Below, piece after piece: positions 54,523-64,000 of a DNA stretch of 64,000 bases; the stretch's first letter is position 1; each line of letters starts with the position of its first letter. The translations under genes were made by a program, and so were the position numbers. This DNA comes from Limnephilus marmoratus. Its lineage: Eukaryota > Arthropoda > Insecta > Trichoptera > Limnephilidae. A model generated the notes under the pieces. It made no database searches and was not told the DNA's origin. It saw nothing but the letters and a program-made list of their open reading frames with translations. The stretch spans positions 54,675,285 through 54,739,284 of the forward strand of contig OU862910.1 of the NCBI GenBank assembly GCA_917880885.1, read 5' to 3'.

Positions 54523-54940
54523 GACGACCTCCGTAGTCCAGTGGGTAAGACTCTTGACTCACAATCTGGAGGTCGCGGGTTCGAACCCGGCATGCGCAAA
54601 TAAATTTTATTTGATTAATTTGTGTTATTTCACAATTAATTCATTTAAAATAATATATAGTATATTTGCGGCATGTTCCAGAGTGGAAGATACTATCAGT
54701 ATCGCCCTGGTGTAAGACCACTATTCAGAATGGAAACGTTGCTTGAAAATGGCTTTAGCCGTGTTTAGTGACCAGATCTGAATAGCCAGGTACTTCCCAA
54801 TCTTCCTCTTCCCCACCTCCTTCCCCTCCCCACTACCTTCAGCCTCACAACATACCCCAATTGGGGATGCCATAGTCTCACTGGTTTCAGACGGGAGCAG
54901 TTGAGATTCTTGTGCGGTATTCACTGTAAAAAAAAAAAAA
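54523..54940 (+). mobile_element. SINE family A, full-length reference copy
   Basis: The tRNA-like head: GACGACCTCCGTAGTCCAGT (A box TAGTCCAGTGG) and GCGGGTTCGAACCCGGCATG (B box). Body of about 330 bp with TATATTTGCGGCATGTTCCA and GCTTTAGCCGTGTTTAGTGA. The 3' part has AATTGGGGATGCCATAGTCT and GTGCGGTATTCACTG, then A13. Intact Pol III boxes mean it could be transcribed. Its 418 bp makes it a long SINE. Confidence 0.85.
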
Positions 54941-55984
54941 TTAAAATTAATAAAATTAACCCGTCCTTAGACTTTAAATCCTTCCGAATACCAGAACATC
55001 TAAAATACTAATTAGCATTCCATAATTTATGAATTTTAGAAGAAATATATCCAAACAGATTTTTTTATTCAAAATCATCAACAACGTTGTTGACAATAAT
55101 TATCTTCTGGAAAACATGAATTTTTCATCCGTTTCAATACGAAATACGATCAAACCAATTATTCCATATCCCACACTCAAAAAGTAACTTCAAACAATAT
55201 TTATTTCTCAGAAGGACGTGCACAAAATACAATAATAGTTTTCAGATGCTGATATTTTCCATTTGTCGTGAGGTCAATTTACTAAACGTAAATTAGAAGA
55301 AAAAAAAGTTAATTATGAACCTTCTACCCCTGCTGTACGTTATTTTCTCATTTCATTATGTTTTTTTTAATCTTGTTTGTCTTTGAACATTATCCTATGA
55401 TAAACATATGTTTTATTTTTGTATACTAGTAGGTACATTTGTATTTAATTACCTGTCCTATATTCTTTAATCTGTTTTTTATATTTTTTATTTTTTAATA
55501 TTCTTTATCTACCAACTCCACTTTTTATGTTTCTTTAATCATCTACATATGTTTTTCTGTATAAAATATGAATTTAATGCGGAAACTTCGCTAGTTCATG
55601 CGACCATGTAACAAGTAATTATTTTAATCAAATTTGTACAACTAAATTTTCCCGATAACTAAAATAAAATAAATATGGATTTTCGCTTCTACATTTTAGC
55701 TCTAAAAAGCAATCCAACTTTAAACTTTATTCATGGATATGATTTTTTAAAGCGATGGGCTTAACTTTTTGAAGTGAAATTTCCATAGCCCCGCTGTGAT
55801 TTGGATTTCGGATGAAACGGAAATGACGATTACTGCACCTGCGACGCATCAACTGCGCTCATTGACCGCTTTGATTATGATGTCACTTTTAAAAGCTCCT
55901 ATAGATATGAAACGGAAATTATGCTAGGTCTGCTCTCATTCGTCAATTTGATTCTCTCTCTGGTTTTAATCCTGGGATTTGTTT
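54941..55984. other. Non-coding stretch
   Basis: AT-rich. A short F-like piece (TTTGAAGTGAAATTTCCATA) lies at 55772-55800. No gene. Confidence 0.4.
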
Positions 55985-56122
55985 GCAGCAATTTCATCTA
56001 TTCGTCTCTTCCACTCTTCCCTGTCTTGTGCAGCTCTTTTGAAGTCTGCATATGATGAGCAGCGCACGTCCTCCAGCAGGTCCTCCAGGCACTCTCGGCG
56101 TGGGCGTCCCCTAGAGTTTGTC

Positions 56123-56768
56123 GGAGGCGTCTACTAATATCTACAGGAATTCCAAAAACTGAAAAAATCGAACTAATATCTATGGGAACCAAAGTGTTAA
56201 CGAATATCTACAGCTCAAACTGTTGACTAATATCTATGGGAACCAAAGTGTTGACGAATATCTACAGCTCAAACTGTTGACTAATATCTATGGGAACCAA
56301 AGTGTTGACGAATATCTACAGCACTGGCAGAGGTTGGATTTGCAATAGTATAGCATATTGGAATTCTTGTAGATATTAGGTTAGGTTAGGTTAGGTTAGG
56401 TTAGGTTAGGTTAGTTTGTCCTCGTAAATAGCAAAATATGTAATATTATGCAAAAACTTCATGTACTTTAAACGTTTAAGCCTTTACGTAATCTAATTAT
56501 TAATTACGTAAATGAAGTAATTTATGCTTTTCCGTACAACCTCTTGCTCAGCTGCCCTCTTTAGATAATTGTCCAACCTACGCTCTGTAGATATTAGTTC
56601 AACCTACGCTCTGTAGATATTAATCAACACCGGGACCGTCATAGATATTCGTCAGAACTTAGCTCTGTAGATATTAATCAACACTCTGAAGTTCGTAGAT
56701 ATTAGTTCAACATATGCGCTGTAGATATTCGTCAGACATACAGGCTGTAGATATTCGTACCTGGAGTC
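56123..56768. mobile_element. Foldback DNA element with 9-bp target duplication and subterminal repeats
   Basis: GAGTTTGTC occurs on both sides (56114-56122 and 56769-56777). The left part has a 54-bp unit (from CTATGGGAACCAAAGTG) about 2.7 times, each with ACGAATATCTACAG. The right part has at least eight copies of the inverse motif (GTAGATATT(C/A)GTC or TAGATATTA(G/A)T). The element ends share TAC.AATATCTACAG in inverted orientation. A 9-bp duplication fits Mutator-like elements, but no transposase is present and the class is inference. It holds (TTAGG)7 at 56376-56414. Confidence 0.75.
56376..56414 (+). repeat. (TTAGG)7 array
   Basis: Seven full units and part of an eighth, the insect telomere motif, lying internally in the foldback element. 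Confidence 0.9.
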
Positions 56769-57250
56769 GAGTTTGTCCCCTCGGTCGTACCCTCCATTAT
56801 GGCATGCAAGAGGCCTTCTTGTCTTATTACATGGCCGATCCATCTTGCACGCCTTTCGGACAAGGTCCTGAGCAGGTGCCTTCCTCCTTCGATTCTTTGG
56901 AGAACCTCCTCATTTGTAATGTGGTCTCTCCAGGAAATTCCTAATAGTCTTCTATAGGACCACATCTTAAAAGCCTCTAGTCTCCGTTTATCTCTTTCGG
57001 ATAGGAACCATGTTTCACAGCCGTACATCAAGATACCCCATACATAGGTCTTGATGAGGAGTATTCTCAGTTTTAGGTCTATATTATTCGATTCTATTAT
57101 TTTCGACCTTTTATTAAATGCAAGCCTAGCCTGGTGTATACGGCCGTCGACGTCGCTCTTAGACCGATCGTCCCATGTTATTTTGCTCCCGAGGTAGACA
57201 AACTCCTTGGTGTTCTTTAGTGGAACTCCTGACATCTCTAATCTCTTTGA

Positions 57251-57724
57251 TTATGACTCTCTTTGATTATGACCAAGGGCGGCTGGTTGAACAGTGTGTT
57301 TGTGTGCAGCACTGGTAAATTATATCGTCTAAAATTACTTTATAATATCTTACCGAAAAATATAAAATCTATGAATTTCATTAAAAATATCACCTACCAA
57401 TATAATGCAATATATAATATGAATCAGGGAGAGCAAATTCTCAAAGTTCCGCGCGAATTTACCCTGTCCGGTGTGCAGGCCAATTGCAAGCGGAACGAAT
57501 TATGTTTTTGTATCGAATATCCCAAACATCGCCAGCGCGCAACGCCGGCCATATGTATGAAATAGCTATGTATATCGGTGTGCCACCCAGCGGCCTTTAT
57601 CATACAAACTTAAATTTGGATTTAAGGCCAAAATACTTAACCAAACTGAATAATTCTTTTTTTAATCAAAAGGTACAGCAAATACCTAAATTTTACATAT
57701 ATTTGCTTTTTTATTGATTGGTGT
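57251..57724. other. Unassigned region
   Basis: A 16-bp unit TCTCTTTGATTATGAC is directly duplicated just outside the LINE (about 57243-57272). Two overlapping plus-strand open frames (77-100 codons) contain YNILPKNIKSMNF, which may be a faint CR1-like end. The GC-richer piece at 57450-57560 is unassigned. Confidence 0.35.
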
Positions 57725-58110
57725 TTTAAATTATAAAACGCAAATCATTAAGGAATACAATTTTTTCATAGGTAACTTTGACAATTTTGCCCTCGTGCTG
57801 TTTATACATTGTTTATCAATACTGTTTGTATCCTGCTTAAAATGAAATATAAAACTAACTAACCAACCATCACGCCGTTTCTCCACAGGGGTAGGCAGAG
57901 AGGACGGACCGCCAAATAACTCGGTCTTGGCACACACTCTTTGCCTCACTCACATTCATACATCGTCTCATACATTTCTCTTCTATTATTCCGACTTTCG
58001 ACATGGCCCGACTCAAGTCAATCTGATTCACTTGCTCGTGCCATGTCTTCCTCATTGGCCCGACTCAATCTGATTCACTTGCTCGTGCCATGTCTTCCTC
58101 GGGCGTCCCC
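57725..58110 (-). pseudogene. LINE C-terminus with a 44-bp tandem duplication
   Basis: Minus strand: MRKTWHEQVNQIDLSRAMSK, CQDRVIWRSVLSAYPCG, the GRPRKxWxEQV..DR..W end block of an insect LINE. GGCCCGACTCAATCTGATTC with CACTTGCTCGTGCCATGTCTTCCTC, split here, is present twice (58005-58056 and 58057-58100). This duplicates part of the GRPRK block. Confidence 0.6.
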
Positions 58111-60127
58111 GACTTCTTCTACCATTCACATTTGCATCGTATATTCTTCTTACACTACTTTCAAATTTATTTTATTTTATGAAATATAAAATAAAATAAA
58201 TTAAACATTGTAAAAAAAAGAGTTTTTTGGGTTGAAATTTAAGATTTAGTGTTTTTATTTTCTTAGTACCGAAAAATAAAAATTTTAATTAAAAAGCGAT
58301 GTGTAGAAATTTTCGCACTTCGAAAACAGCTTAAAATAGATCTTCTCTCCAAATAAGATTAGTGGGATCATTTTTACCTATTGTTGCTTAGTAATCGTTA
58401 TCTCATAGTTACAGATTATTAGTGAACCACCGCGTTTTCAGGGCAGCGGCCGCCACTGATTATGACCTCACATTTCAAGTATTGGTTTCGCTTCTACCGC
58501 GTGTAAACTGCACTCGATTTTTTAAAATTATTATCTTTTTTTATTTTTTTAATACTACATTTGTTTACAGACGATTATCCAATAATAAGACACTAAATAG
58601 GATATATCACGAACTGAGAAACATTAGCAATGAAAGTAGATAGTGGTAGGTATCTACACTACATGCTGACTTCACCCGAACATACACCAGTAAGATGATT
58701 TCTTAACTAGGTTGTGATGGAATACGTTAATGCAATATCATAAATTACAAGACCTGTTGTAAAAAAGGCTTTATTAAAAAGTCGTCGGGTATTTATTGAG
58801 AGGAATATAAACCAAAATGTGTATATTCTTAGTGTGTCTTATATCACCAGGAATGTGGGTACTAGGCTTGGGTATAAATCGCTTGGTAAACACTAGCGCA
58901 AAAAAGTAGTTTTTATTGAATAATTTTACATAAAAGATAAAAAGTTAATCAACGGAAACTGTCACAGATAAACTTAGCCATAAAGTTGTGGTTTTTTAAA
59001 GTTTTTTCTTGTATGCATTAATACATTTGTAACGAAAAAATACATTTCTAACGAATCAACAATTTTATTTTAATTCTACGCAATCGAAACAATTGAAAAA
59101 GTTTCAATTTATCCATTTCATATTTTTGGTATTCGTGATGTAAACCACCAATTCGTAGTAAAGATTAATAGAAAATCGCTACGCCTCAATATTTATAATA
59201 CTTCAATCCAAAACAACGATTTTTCAATATCGTAACAATGCGTTATTTTTTTTATTTTAATAAGATTTGTACAAGTTTTATTATGTCTTGTCAAGTCGAT
59301 ATTAGTATTTAGCTAGTTACTTTAAAATTTTGACATTTTGATTTTAATCAAACAGTATTAATACGCTTGCATCTGCGTAGTTAAATTCCAGAACCCGGCT
59401 TCCATTGCATGTCCGACGCCACGCCTTATGCGCCGCGCCACAAATAACATCTGTGTTCGTGAAAGATTTCAAACAAAGCTACCGTTGTAATTCGGTTTTT
59501 AATTCAAGAATCTGCCAAAAGATGTCGCTACCTCCGTCAGCAGCTCGCATATGGACGTTTATTCCCTAGGTAGAAGTACTAGGATTTATAGGTGGCTATA
59601 TGCAGTATATGTATATTACATACGGCGTCTTTGCGTGTCTCGGTTACTTTGTCACGGTTTCTTTGTCTCGGTGACTAGCTGTCACTGGATCACGGTGGAT
59701 CCGAGGAACTGGCTATTTTTGGAACCAGTTCCTATCGGATTTATAAAAATGGTCACCAACACTCAAACTGGGCGAAGCCGAACTAAAAGCCGCCCGCAGG
59801 GCCTAGCCTAGGTTGAATAATAATTATCGAAAAAAATATTGATACTGAGCGTGTAGATTATGTTTATGACTGAAACATCTGGCAAGAAGAATCTCTTTTA
59901 TGGTGTTTTATCTCTTTACCTCCATCTCCCCTCCGTCTTCCTGTCCTGTGAGCTTCCGAAGCACTCCATTGAAGGTGAAATAGCATAATAGCAGCTGTTG
60001 AGATGAGATGTTTTAGCTGTGACTGCGCTGTCAGTTTTTCTTACAGTCTACCTATACTTTACAGTTATGCTCCCAGACTCGACTTATTGCTAGTATACCT
60101 AGACAAGGCTTGCGGGTCTCAAAAAAG
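58111..60127. other. Region without a recognised gene
   Basis: Mostly AT-rich. A piece of element F (CTTCTACCGCGTGTAAACTG) lies at 58491-58510. A 86-codon frame (59551-59811) with Arg-rich composition has no domain. No splice signals were convincing. Confidence 0.35.
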
Positions 60128-60287
60128 ACACCGGAACCAAAAATATTGTTTTACGAAAACATTTATCAAAAAGACATGCATTATCTCGCAGTCAAAAGAT
60201 CGCAAGAAGCATCGGTTTTTACCATTACCATTCATATGTCCGTGGTTTTTACCTTTTGTTGGTCTGTGTGGAGCTAATTTGTTTTCC
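60128..60287 (+). repeat. Dispersed repeat family J, copy 2
   Basis: Matches 498-626 with an insertion of about 30 bp (ACCATTACCATTCATATGTC). Confidence 0.6.
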
Positions 60288-60656
60288 AGTAAGTTCGTGG
60301 CAACGGAATCACCAGCTTTGGGAAGATCATTTTTAAAACACAAATTTGAGGCAGTTAGAAATATTTTAGGTATAGGCTATCGCGGGCTTTATTATTAACA
60401 CATATATGAATTTAAAAAATATCCATAACACATGGATTCGAGGCAGCGTACCGAGAAAAGCAACATCTGAAAAAACATTATAGTTAATTTAATCTTTGTT
60501 ATTATATCGATGTACTGACAATATCTACACTGAATAATATTTATTTGATTTAAATACAATAAAGTGCATTCTATCTAAGAAAGTACAAAAATATACGGCT
60601 TAAAAACTACATGCTTTTTTTTCAAATAAATTAATAATATTTTTTGTTTGTTTCAG

Positions 60657-60699
60657 GATTCTGTGGATGACACAGCTGGTGGACTTCTAAACTGTGAAG
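60657..60699 (+). CDS. Candidate internal exon of a host gene (43 nt)
   Basis: A T-rich tract with TTTGTTTGTTTCAG precedes GATTCTGTGGATGACACAGC, and the segment ends GTGAAG followed by GTAAGG, a strong donor. Only one frame is open, reading DSVDDTAGGLLNCE. The other two frames have stops. The local composition is less AT-rich than the flanks, and the segment is not repeated in the window. If real, the surrounding 60 kb could be intron. No family was recognised, and chance splice sites are possible. Confidence 0.35.
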
Positions 60700-60879
60700 G
60701 TAAGGCTTTTGTATTTGTGAAAACAATACGGTCTTAATTTCAAACTTATACGTAATGACCAACTCTGGTTCAATGAACTCGAATTAGCATTAAATGTATG
60801 TGTCATTTTTAAAATCAGAACTGATAGTGTGAAGGAATTGGATACACGTTAAAGTACTTACCTTTCTTCTTTCAACTCA

Positions 60880-61345
60880 TTGCCTAGGTAGGCTGTTGGG
60901 GTCGGCTCTTTTCGTTCTCATTCTATATCTTCTTCGGTTCTGGGTATCGCTTTCATTCAGGCCGTTTCTTTGTAATATTTTGGAGAATTTAGTCATTCAG
61001 TAGTTCTTTGGTCTTCCTCTGGATTACTGACGATGAAGCTTCATAGACATTGCCTGCTTCACTGTGTGGTCTGGTGTTCTCCGCCTTATGTGCCCATGTC
61101 ATCTCAACTGTCGTTCCTTCAGCTTACTGTTTATGTCCGTGACACCCAAGCTACTACGAATGCGTGAAATTTTAATCCTATCTTTTAGTGATACTTCTGC
61201 CGACCTATCTTTAGTGACCTTCGAGTAGCCTAGAGTAGGAGTTGTACATAATCCATCATTCAGAGCCATACATTATCGCGGGTCTAACAATAGTCTGTTA
61301 TATCTTACCCTTAAGTTATATAGGCATTTTCAGGTCACACAAGAT
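60880..61345 (-). pseudogene. RTE-like LINE C-terminus, heavily decayed
   Basis: Minus strand blocks in changing frames: KGKIYQTIVRPAIMYGSE, AEVS..DRIKISRIR, SSLGVTDINSKLKERQL.W and RMRTKRADPNSLPRQ. The order matches the LKGKIYxTVVRPAxxYGxE .. WRxRTRRADP end of a common insect LINE. Several stops. Confidence 0.55.
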
Positions 61346-61474
61346 TCCTGTTATGGATCTAAATTAGATCCGTAATAGGAATCTTAAATCTTAATCGTTA
61401 AAATACTTGGGTTTAATATAATACTATGACTTCATTGGCACTATCAAATGATGTACAAACAGATTCAGAAATCA

Positions 61475-61620
61475 GTACCTGGCAGGTCGCTTAATATTAA
61501 TAAAGTACAATGTTAAAAACACTGAACATTGAATGATTTTATGGTTGCTATTTTATCCTTACTTACTATTGATATAATATTTTATTAGAAGACTGTTGAT
61601 AAAAGATATTTATTTTTAAT
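61475..61620 (+). repeat. Dispersed repeat family K, copy
   Basis: TACCTGGCAGGTCGCTTAAT, AACACTGAACATTGAATGAT and TACTATTGATATAATATTTT match 51985-52175. Confidence 0.5.
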
Positions 61621-61639
61621 TAAATTTTTATACTTATTT

Positions 61640-61712
61640 TTATGGGGGGGGGGGTGGTGGTTATCCAATATATGATCCCCGAGGCAGCGGTACCCATACC
61701 CGCCTCCCAAAT
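61640..61712 (-). mobile_element. SINE family B head fragment
   Basis: GGTGGTTATCCAATATATGA and CGGTACCCATACCCGCCTCC. A run of 10 G lies at its left edge. Confidence 0.65.
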
Positions 61713-61744
61713 GTCTCAATTGTTATTGTTTTCTTAAAAATACC

Positions 61745-61972
61745 TTACCTGTGTGGAGGGTCTTTTTAAGGGAACGAAGTTCTGGGAGGTGAGTATAAAT
61801 CTGGGTTTCAGCGATTCCAGGTCATCCGCCGCCTAAACCTAGACAAAACCCACCCTAAGAACCCGGGCACCCCTGCTAAGTCACCAAACGTAGCGAACCA
61901 CTTGGGGTGACCTATGACAGAGGTGTTGGTTATCCAATAAATGGTTCCCGGGGCGGCGGGACCAATTGGTTG
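61745..61972 (-). mobile_element. SINE family B, minus orientation, tail truncated
   Basis: CTGTGTGGAGGGTCTTTTTA, CTAAGTCACCAAACGTAGCG, ACCACTTGGGGTGACCTATG and the head ATCCAATAAATGGTTCCCGG. The 3' hairpin is lost. Confidence 0.7.
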
Positions 61973-62049
61973 CAATATTGTATCTATATTCTTCCCTCCA
62001 ATGTCCATAATCTATATCTTAACACTTCGTTAGCGTCGGTTATTGAATT

Positions 62050-62235
62050 TAAAACTTCTTTAACACCGTTGTGATTGAGAACTCGATGAAACGAAAAGTG
62101 ACAAACATATACATCTATAGGATTTAGCCTGCGAGAGAATGAGATAGAATAATCAATCTCCTCTTTGAACAGTGCTTCGTATCCTCCCCACTCTTGTCTA
62201 CTTTAGTTTTCGGAAGGTTTCACTTCTTCCACGTG
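62050..62235 (+). repeat. Dispersed element F, copy
   Basis: AAACTTCTTTAACACCGTTG, CATCTATAGGATTTAGCCTG and CCTCCCCACTCTTGTCTACT. Collinear with 31693-31932. Confidence 0.6.
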
Positions 62236-62337
62236 TGAACTTGTTGTTTTTTAATGGTTTTTATTGCAAGAGGGAGGATATTAAATAATTTTATAGAGAA
62301 ACATTGCATATTATAGGGACATATACATACATAGGGA

Positions 62338-62890
62338 GAAAATGCGAACGGTAGCTGACATGACATTTCTCCATAAAATTATACATAACGAAATAGACTG
62401 CCCAGAACTTCTATCCCAAATAAATTTTAACATCCCATCTAAAAGAACTCGCCACACCAACCTTTTTTACACAACCAGTAATAATACGAACGCTGCAGCC
62501 AACTCCCCCATTTCCCGCATCATTCAAAGTTTCAACTCTATTAAAAAAACCACAAATACCGATATATTTTTTGATTCCCTCCCTCTATTTAAGAAAAACA
62601 TTTTTAGCACACTGAACTCGCACACATAACACACACATCCACACACCCTCACACACACCCTCATTTACACACACACCCTCACCCTCACATACAAACACTC
62701 TCCCACACCCCTCTCCTTCAATAAGTTACTAACTTAATTTAGGTATAATGTATTATTTATCACACAAAAATATAAGTATATAACAGCGACATGTCATTGG
62801 TACCAATTATTGTATTAATTCTATAACTTTGTAAATATTTCCCATTATGTAATAATGTACTGTTTGTTTCTGCAAAAATAAAAATAAATA
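62338..62890 (+). pseudogene. LINE family C, end of ORF2 and 3' UTR
   Basis: A 95-codon frame (62342-62629) encodes ADMTFLHKIIHNEIDCPELL, SQINFNIPSKRTRHTNLFYT and FFDSLPLFKKNIFSTL, the family C end (compare RVPVKSTRLNHLF at 11.7 kb). A CA-rich tract follows the stop. The 3' end at about 62880-62910 is an (AATA)n tail. The ATG is internal, since the element is 5'-truncated. Confidence 0.7.
62625..62712 (+). repeat. CA- and CCCTCA-rich simple repeat
   Basis: Repeated ACACACACCCTCACAC units directly after the LINE stop codon, apparently grown within its 3' UTR. Confidence 0.8.
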
Positions 62891-63281
62891 AATAAATAAA
62901 TATTTATTTATTTAAAGGTCGTTTTAGTTGTAGTTTGGTGGAATGTTTAATATAATGAGGATTAATTAAAAAATAAATGGTAAAAAAGAGAGGGGTCAAT
63001 TTATTTTAATAACAATAATAAACAAACATAATTTAAAGTTACATGTTGTAGGTTTTATTCTGATTTTATAATAATTAAATGCATTTCTCATTTTCTATGT
63101 AAGGCGCAACTTTTGAGATATCGGGCGTTTCTGAATTCAAAAGTTGAAATAATTGACACACCCTAGTGTTTACATGTATTGTCACTTATTTTTTGCTCGG
63201 GACAAACTTACATACGGAGACAGTATAACGTCACAAATCAGTACAGTTTGACTTCGTTAACAATCCACTAGCATGCACTAG
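62891..63281. other. Non-coding stretch
   Basis: AT-rich, no gene recognised. Confidence 0.4.
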
Positions 63282-63500
63282 GCCGCCTGCATACATTACC
63301 CAGTCCTGTCAGCGCCAGAGTGCACCGGTGACGTCCTGCTGCAGCTAATGGAGGTGGAACCCCGCCGCCTGCATAATGCAGCCACCCCTAACATGACAGG
63401 TGACGGGGACAGTCGCAGTCACAAGCACAGTCGCAGTTCCGGCGGCGATGGCAGTTCCAGTCCCAGTGACTGCGACCCGAGTAGCAGCTTCACCCGCTGA
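63282..63500 (+). CDS. Candidate host coding segment in a GC-rich island
   Basis: The frame is open from 63282 (after TAG) to TGA at 63498-63500. An ATG at 63348 would give 50 residues (starting MEVEPRRLHNAATPNMTG, then Ser/Asp/Gly-rich). A possible splice acceptor ACATTACCCAG ends at 63303. The patch (63280-63545) is far more GC-rich than its surroundings and not repeated here. It could be an exon, a promoter island or a leader. No family was recognised, and the Ser-rich end comes partly from a repeated CAGTCGCAGT/CAGTTCC motif. Confidence 0.3.
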   Translation, partial: AACIHYPVLSAPECTGDVLLQLMEVEPRRLHNAATPNMTGDGDSRSHKHSRSSGGDGSSSPSDCDPSSSFTR

Positions 63501-63696
63501 AATATTCAGTGGCTGAATATTTCATGTGCCCGAGTGCCGCCGGGTAATTATTGCGGAACTTTATCTCTTTGCGACGTGCAACTGAAATCAGTGGCAAATT
63601 ATTTATTTACAATAATCAAATATTTTACCCTACCACCTGCACGATACATGAAAATCTCCGCCATTTACAGATTGAAAGAGTTTCAAAATCGGATTT
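63501..63696. other. Non-coding stretch
   Basis: Contains a short inverted repeat GAAATATTCAG/CTGAATATTTC (63499-63522) just after the candidate stop codon. Confidence 0.4.
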
Positions 63697-63775
63697 TGTT
63701 TTTTGAAGTGAAAATTTCTTTAGTGCCGTTGTGATTTGAAACTCAATTGAACGAAAAAGCGACAAACACATACAT
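63697..63775 (+). repeat. Dispersed element F, 5' fragment
   Basis: TTTTGAAGTGAAAATTTCTT, CCGTTGTGATTTGAAACTC and GACAAACACATACATCTA. It is cut where the LINE fragment begins. Confidence 0.6.
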
Positions 63776-63782
63776 CTAAAAA

Positions 63783-63958
63783 GAGTGTACTATGCAATTA
63801 TTAATTATATTACAATATGGTATTATTGGCTGGGGAGGAACATATGACAATATTTTAAATCCACTCAAAATAGTTCAAAGGTTGATAATTAAGCTAATAT
63901 TCAATGCGCCTACAATAGACAAAATGTATAAACAAAGAAATACAGTTAAATACTCGTA
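63783..63958 (+). pseudogene. CR1/L2-like LINE fragment
   Basis: LIILQYGIIGWGGTYDNILN, PLKIVQRLIIKLIFNAPTID and YKQRNTVKYS then a stop. It resembles 48165-47886 (LIQYGIIAWGG, PIKVIQKLIIKVIL) and the block in 25393-26151 (IIEYGIIAWGG). The upstream end has a frameshift (AAGAGTGTACTATGC still reads KRVYYA in another frame). Confidence 0.65.
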
Positions 63959-64000
63959 ACTTATAATTCAATACATCAGCAGGATACCGGAAAACTATTA

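Larger units (their letters stand above)
55985..57250 (-). pseudogene. RTE-like LINE ORF C-terminus, split by a DNA element
   Basis: Minus strand. The upstream part (57250 to 56778) encodes KEFVYLGSKITWDDRSKSDV, LIKTYVWGILMYGCETWFLS, RRLEAFKMWSYRRLLGISW and ARWIGHVIRQEGLLHAIMEG. The downstream part (56113 to 55985) encodes RGRPRRECLEDLLEDV and FKRAAQDREEWKRR. These are consecutive blocks of one insect LINE C-terminus. The break between them is filled by 56123-56768. The frame of the longer open part runs on into the inserted DNA, so its last 15 residues are not LINE. Confidence 0.85.

Noticed and set aside
56376..56414. TTAGG repeat as a telomere.
   Set aside because: Only seven units, internal to a mobile element, with unrelated sequence on both sides.
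1..64000. CRISPR arrays, bacterial operons, phage or defence systems.
   Set aside because: No evenly spaced direct repeats with unique spacers and no prokaryotic gene organisation. The content is insect genomic repeats.

Overview
This window looks like insect nuclear DNA. It is AT-rich, carries (TTAGG)n runs of the insect telomere type, and is packed with insect-type mobile elements: R1-clade, CR1/L2-like and RTE-like LINEs, tRNA-derived SINEs, hAT-like and foldback DNA elements, and Helitron-like repeats. There is no operon structure, and no complete host gene was recognised. The only long intact coding region is the reverse-transcriptase ORF of one retrotransposon. The order of insect cannot be fixed from what is visible here.

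Layout. 1-3.1 kb: a low-copy region with a small MITE and a hAT-like element (1814-3098) that has a perfect 8-bp target duplication and holds a palindromic MITE and a SINE. 5-10 kb: nested SINE and DNA-element copies, then a broken fragment of a multi-copy arthropod protein family (9888-10205). 10-16 kb: Helitron-like and foldback repeats, with a LINE tail nested in a SINE. 16.66-23.54 kb: a nearly complete R1-clade LINE (two ORFs, about 6.9 kb) that sits inside a tRNA-derived SINE, flanked by TGGCTCTT on both sides. 25.0-29.5 kb: a CR1/L2-like LINE on the minus strand, with ORF1 and ORF2 broken by homopolymer frameshifts and a deletion. 30-50 kb: LINE tails, SINEs, a three-level nest (SINE in a foldback element in an older repeat, 34.2-36.1 kb), a tandem Helitron-like pair, and a hAT-like element with a LINE tail inside it. 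50-64 kb: a fresh 183-bp tandem duplication, more SINEs, and an RTE-like LINE split by a foldback element with a 9-bp target duplication. It ends with two candidate host coding segments: a 43-nt exon-like segment at 60657-60699 and a GC-rich open segment at 63282-63500.

How the parts relate. SINE family B shares its 3' hairpin tail with a LINE whose last coding segment is visible at 30.1 kb, which suggests that this LINE mobilises the SINE. SINE family A has an RNA polymerase III A box and B box and occurs at least five times. The letters A to L for repeat families are mine and apply only within this window. Most functional statements rest on motif reading by eye. No database search was possible.
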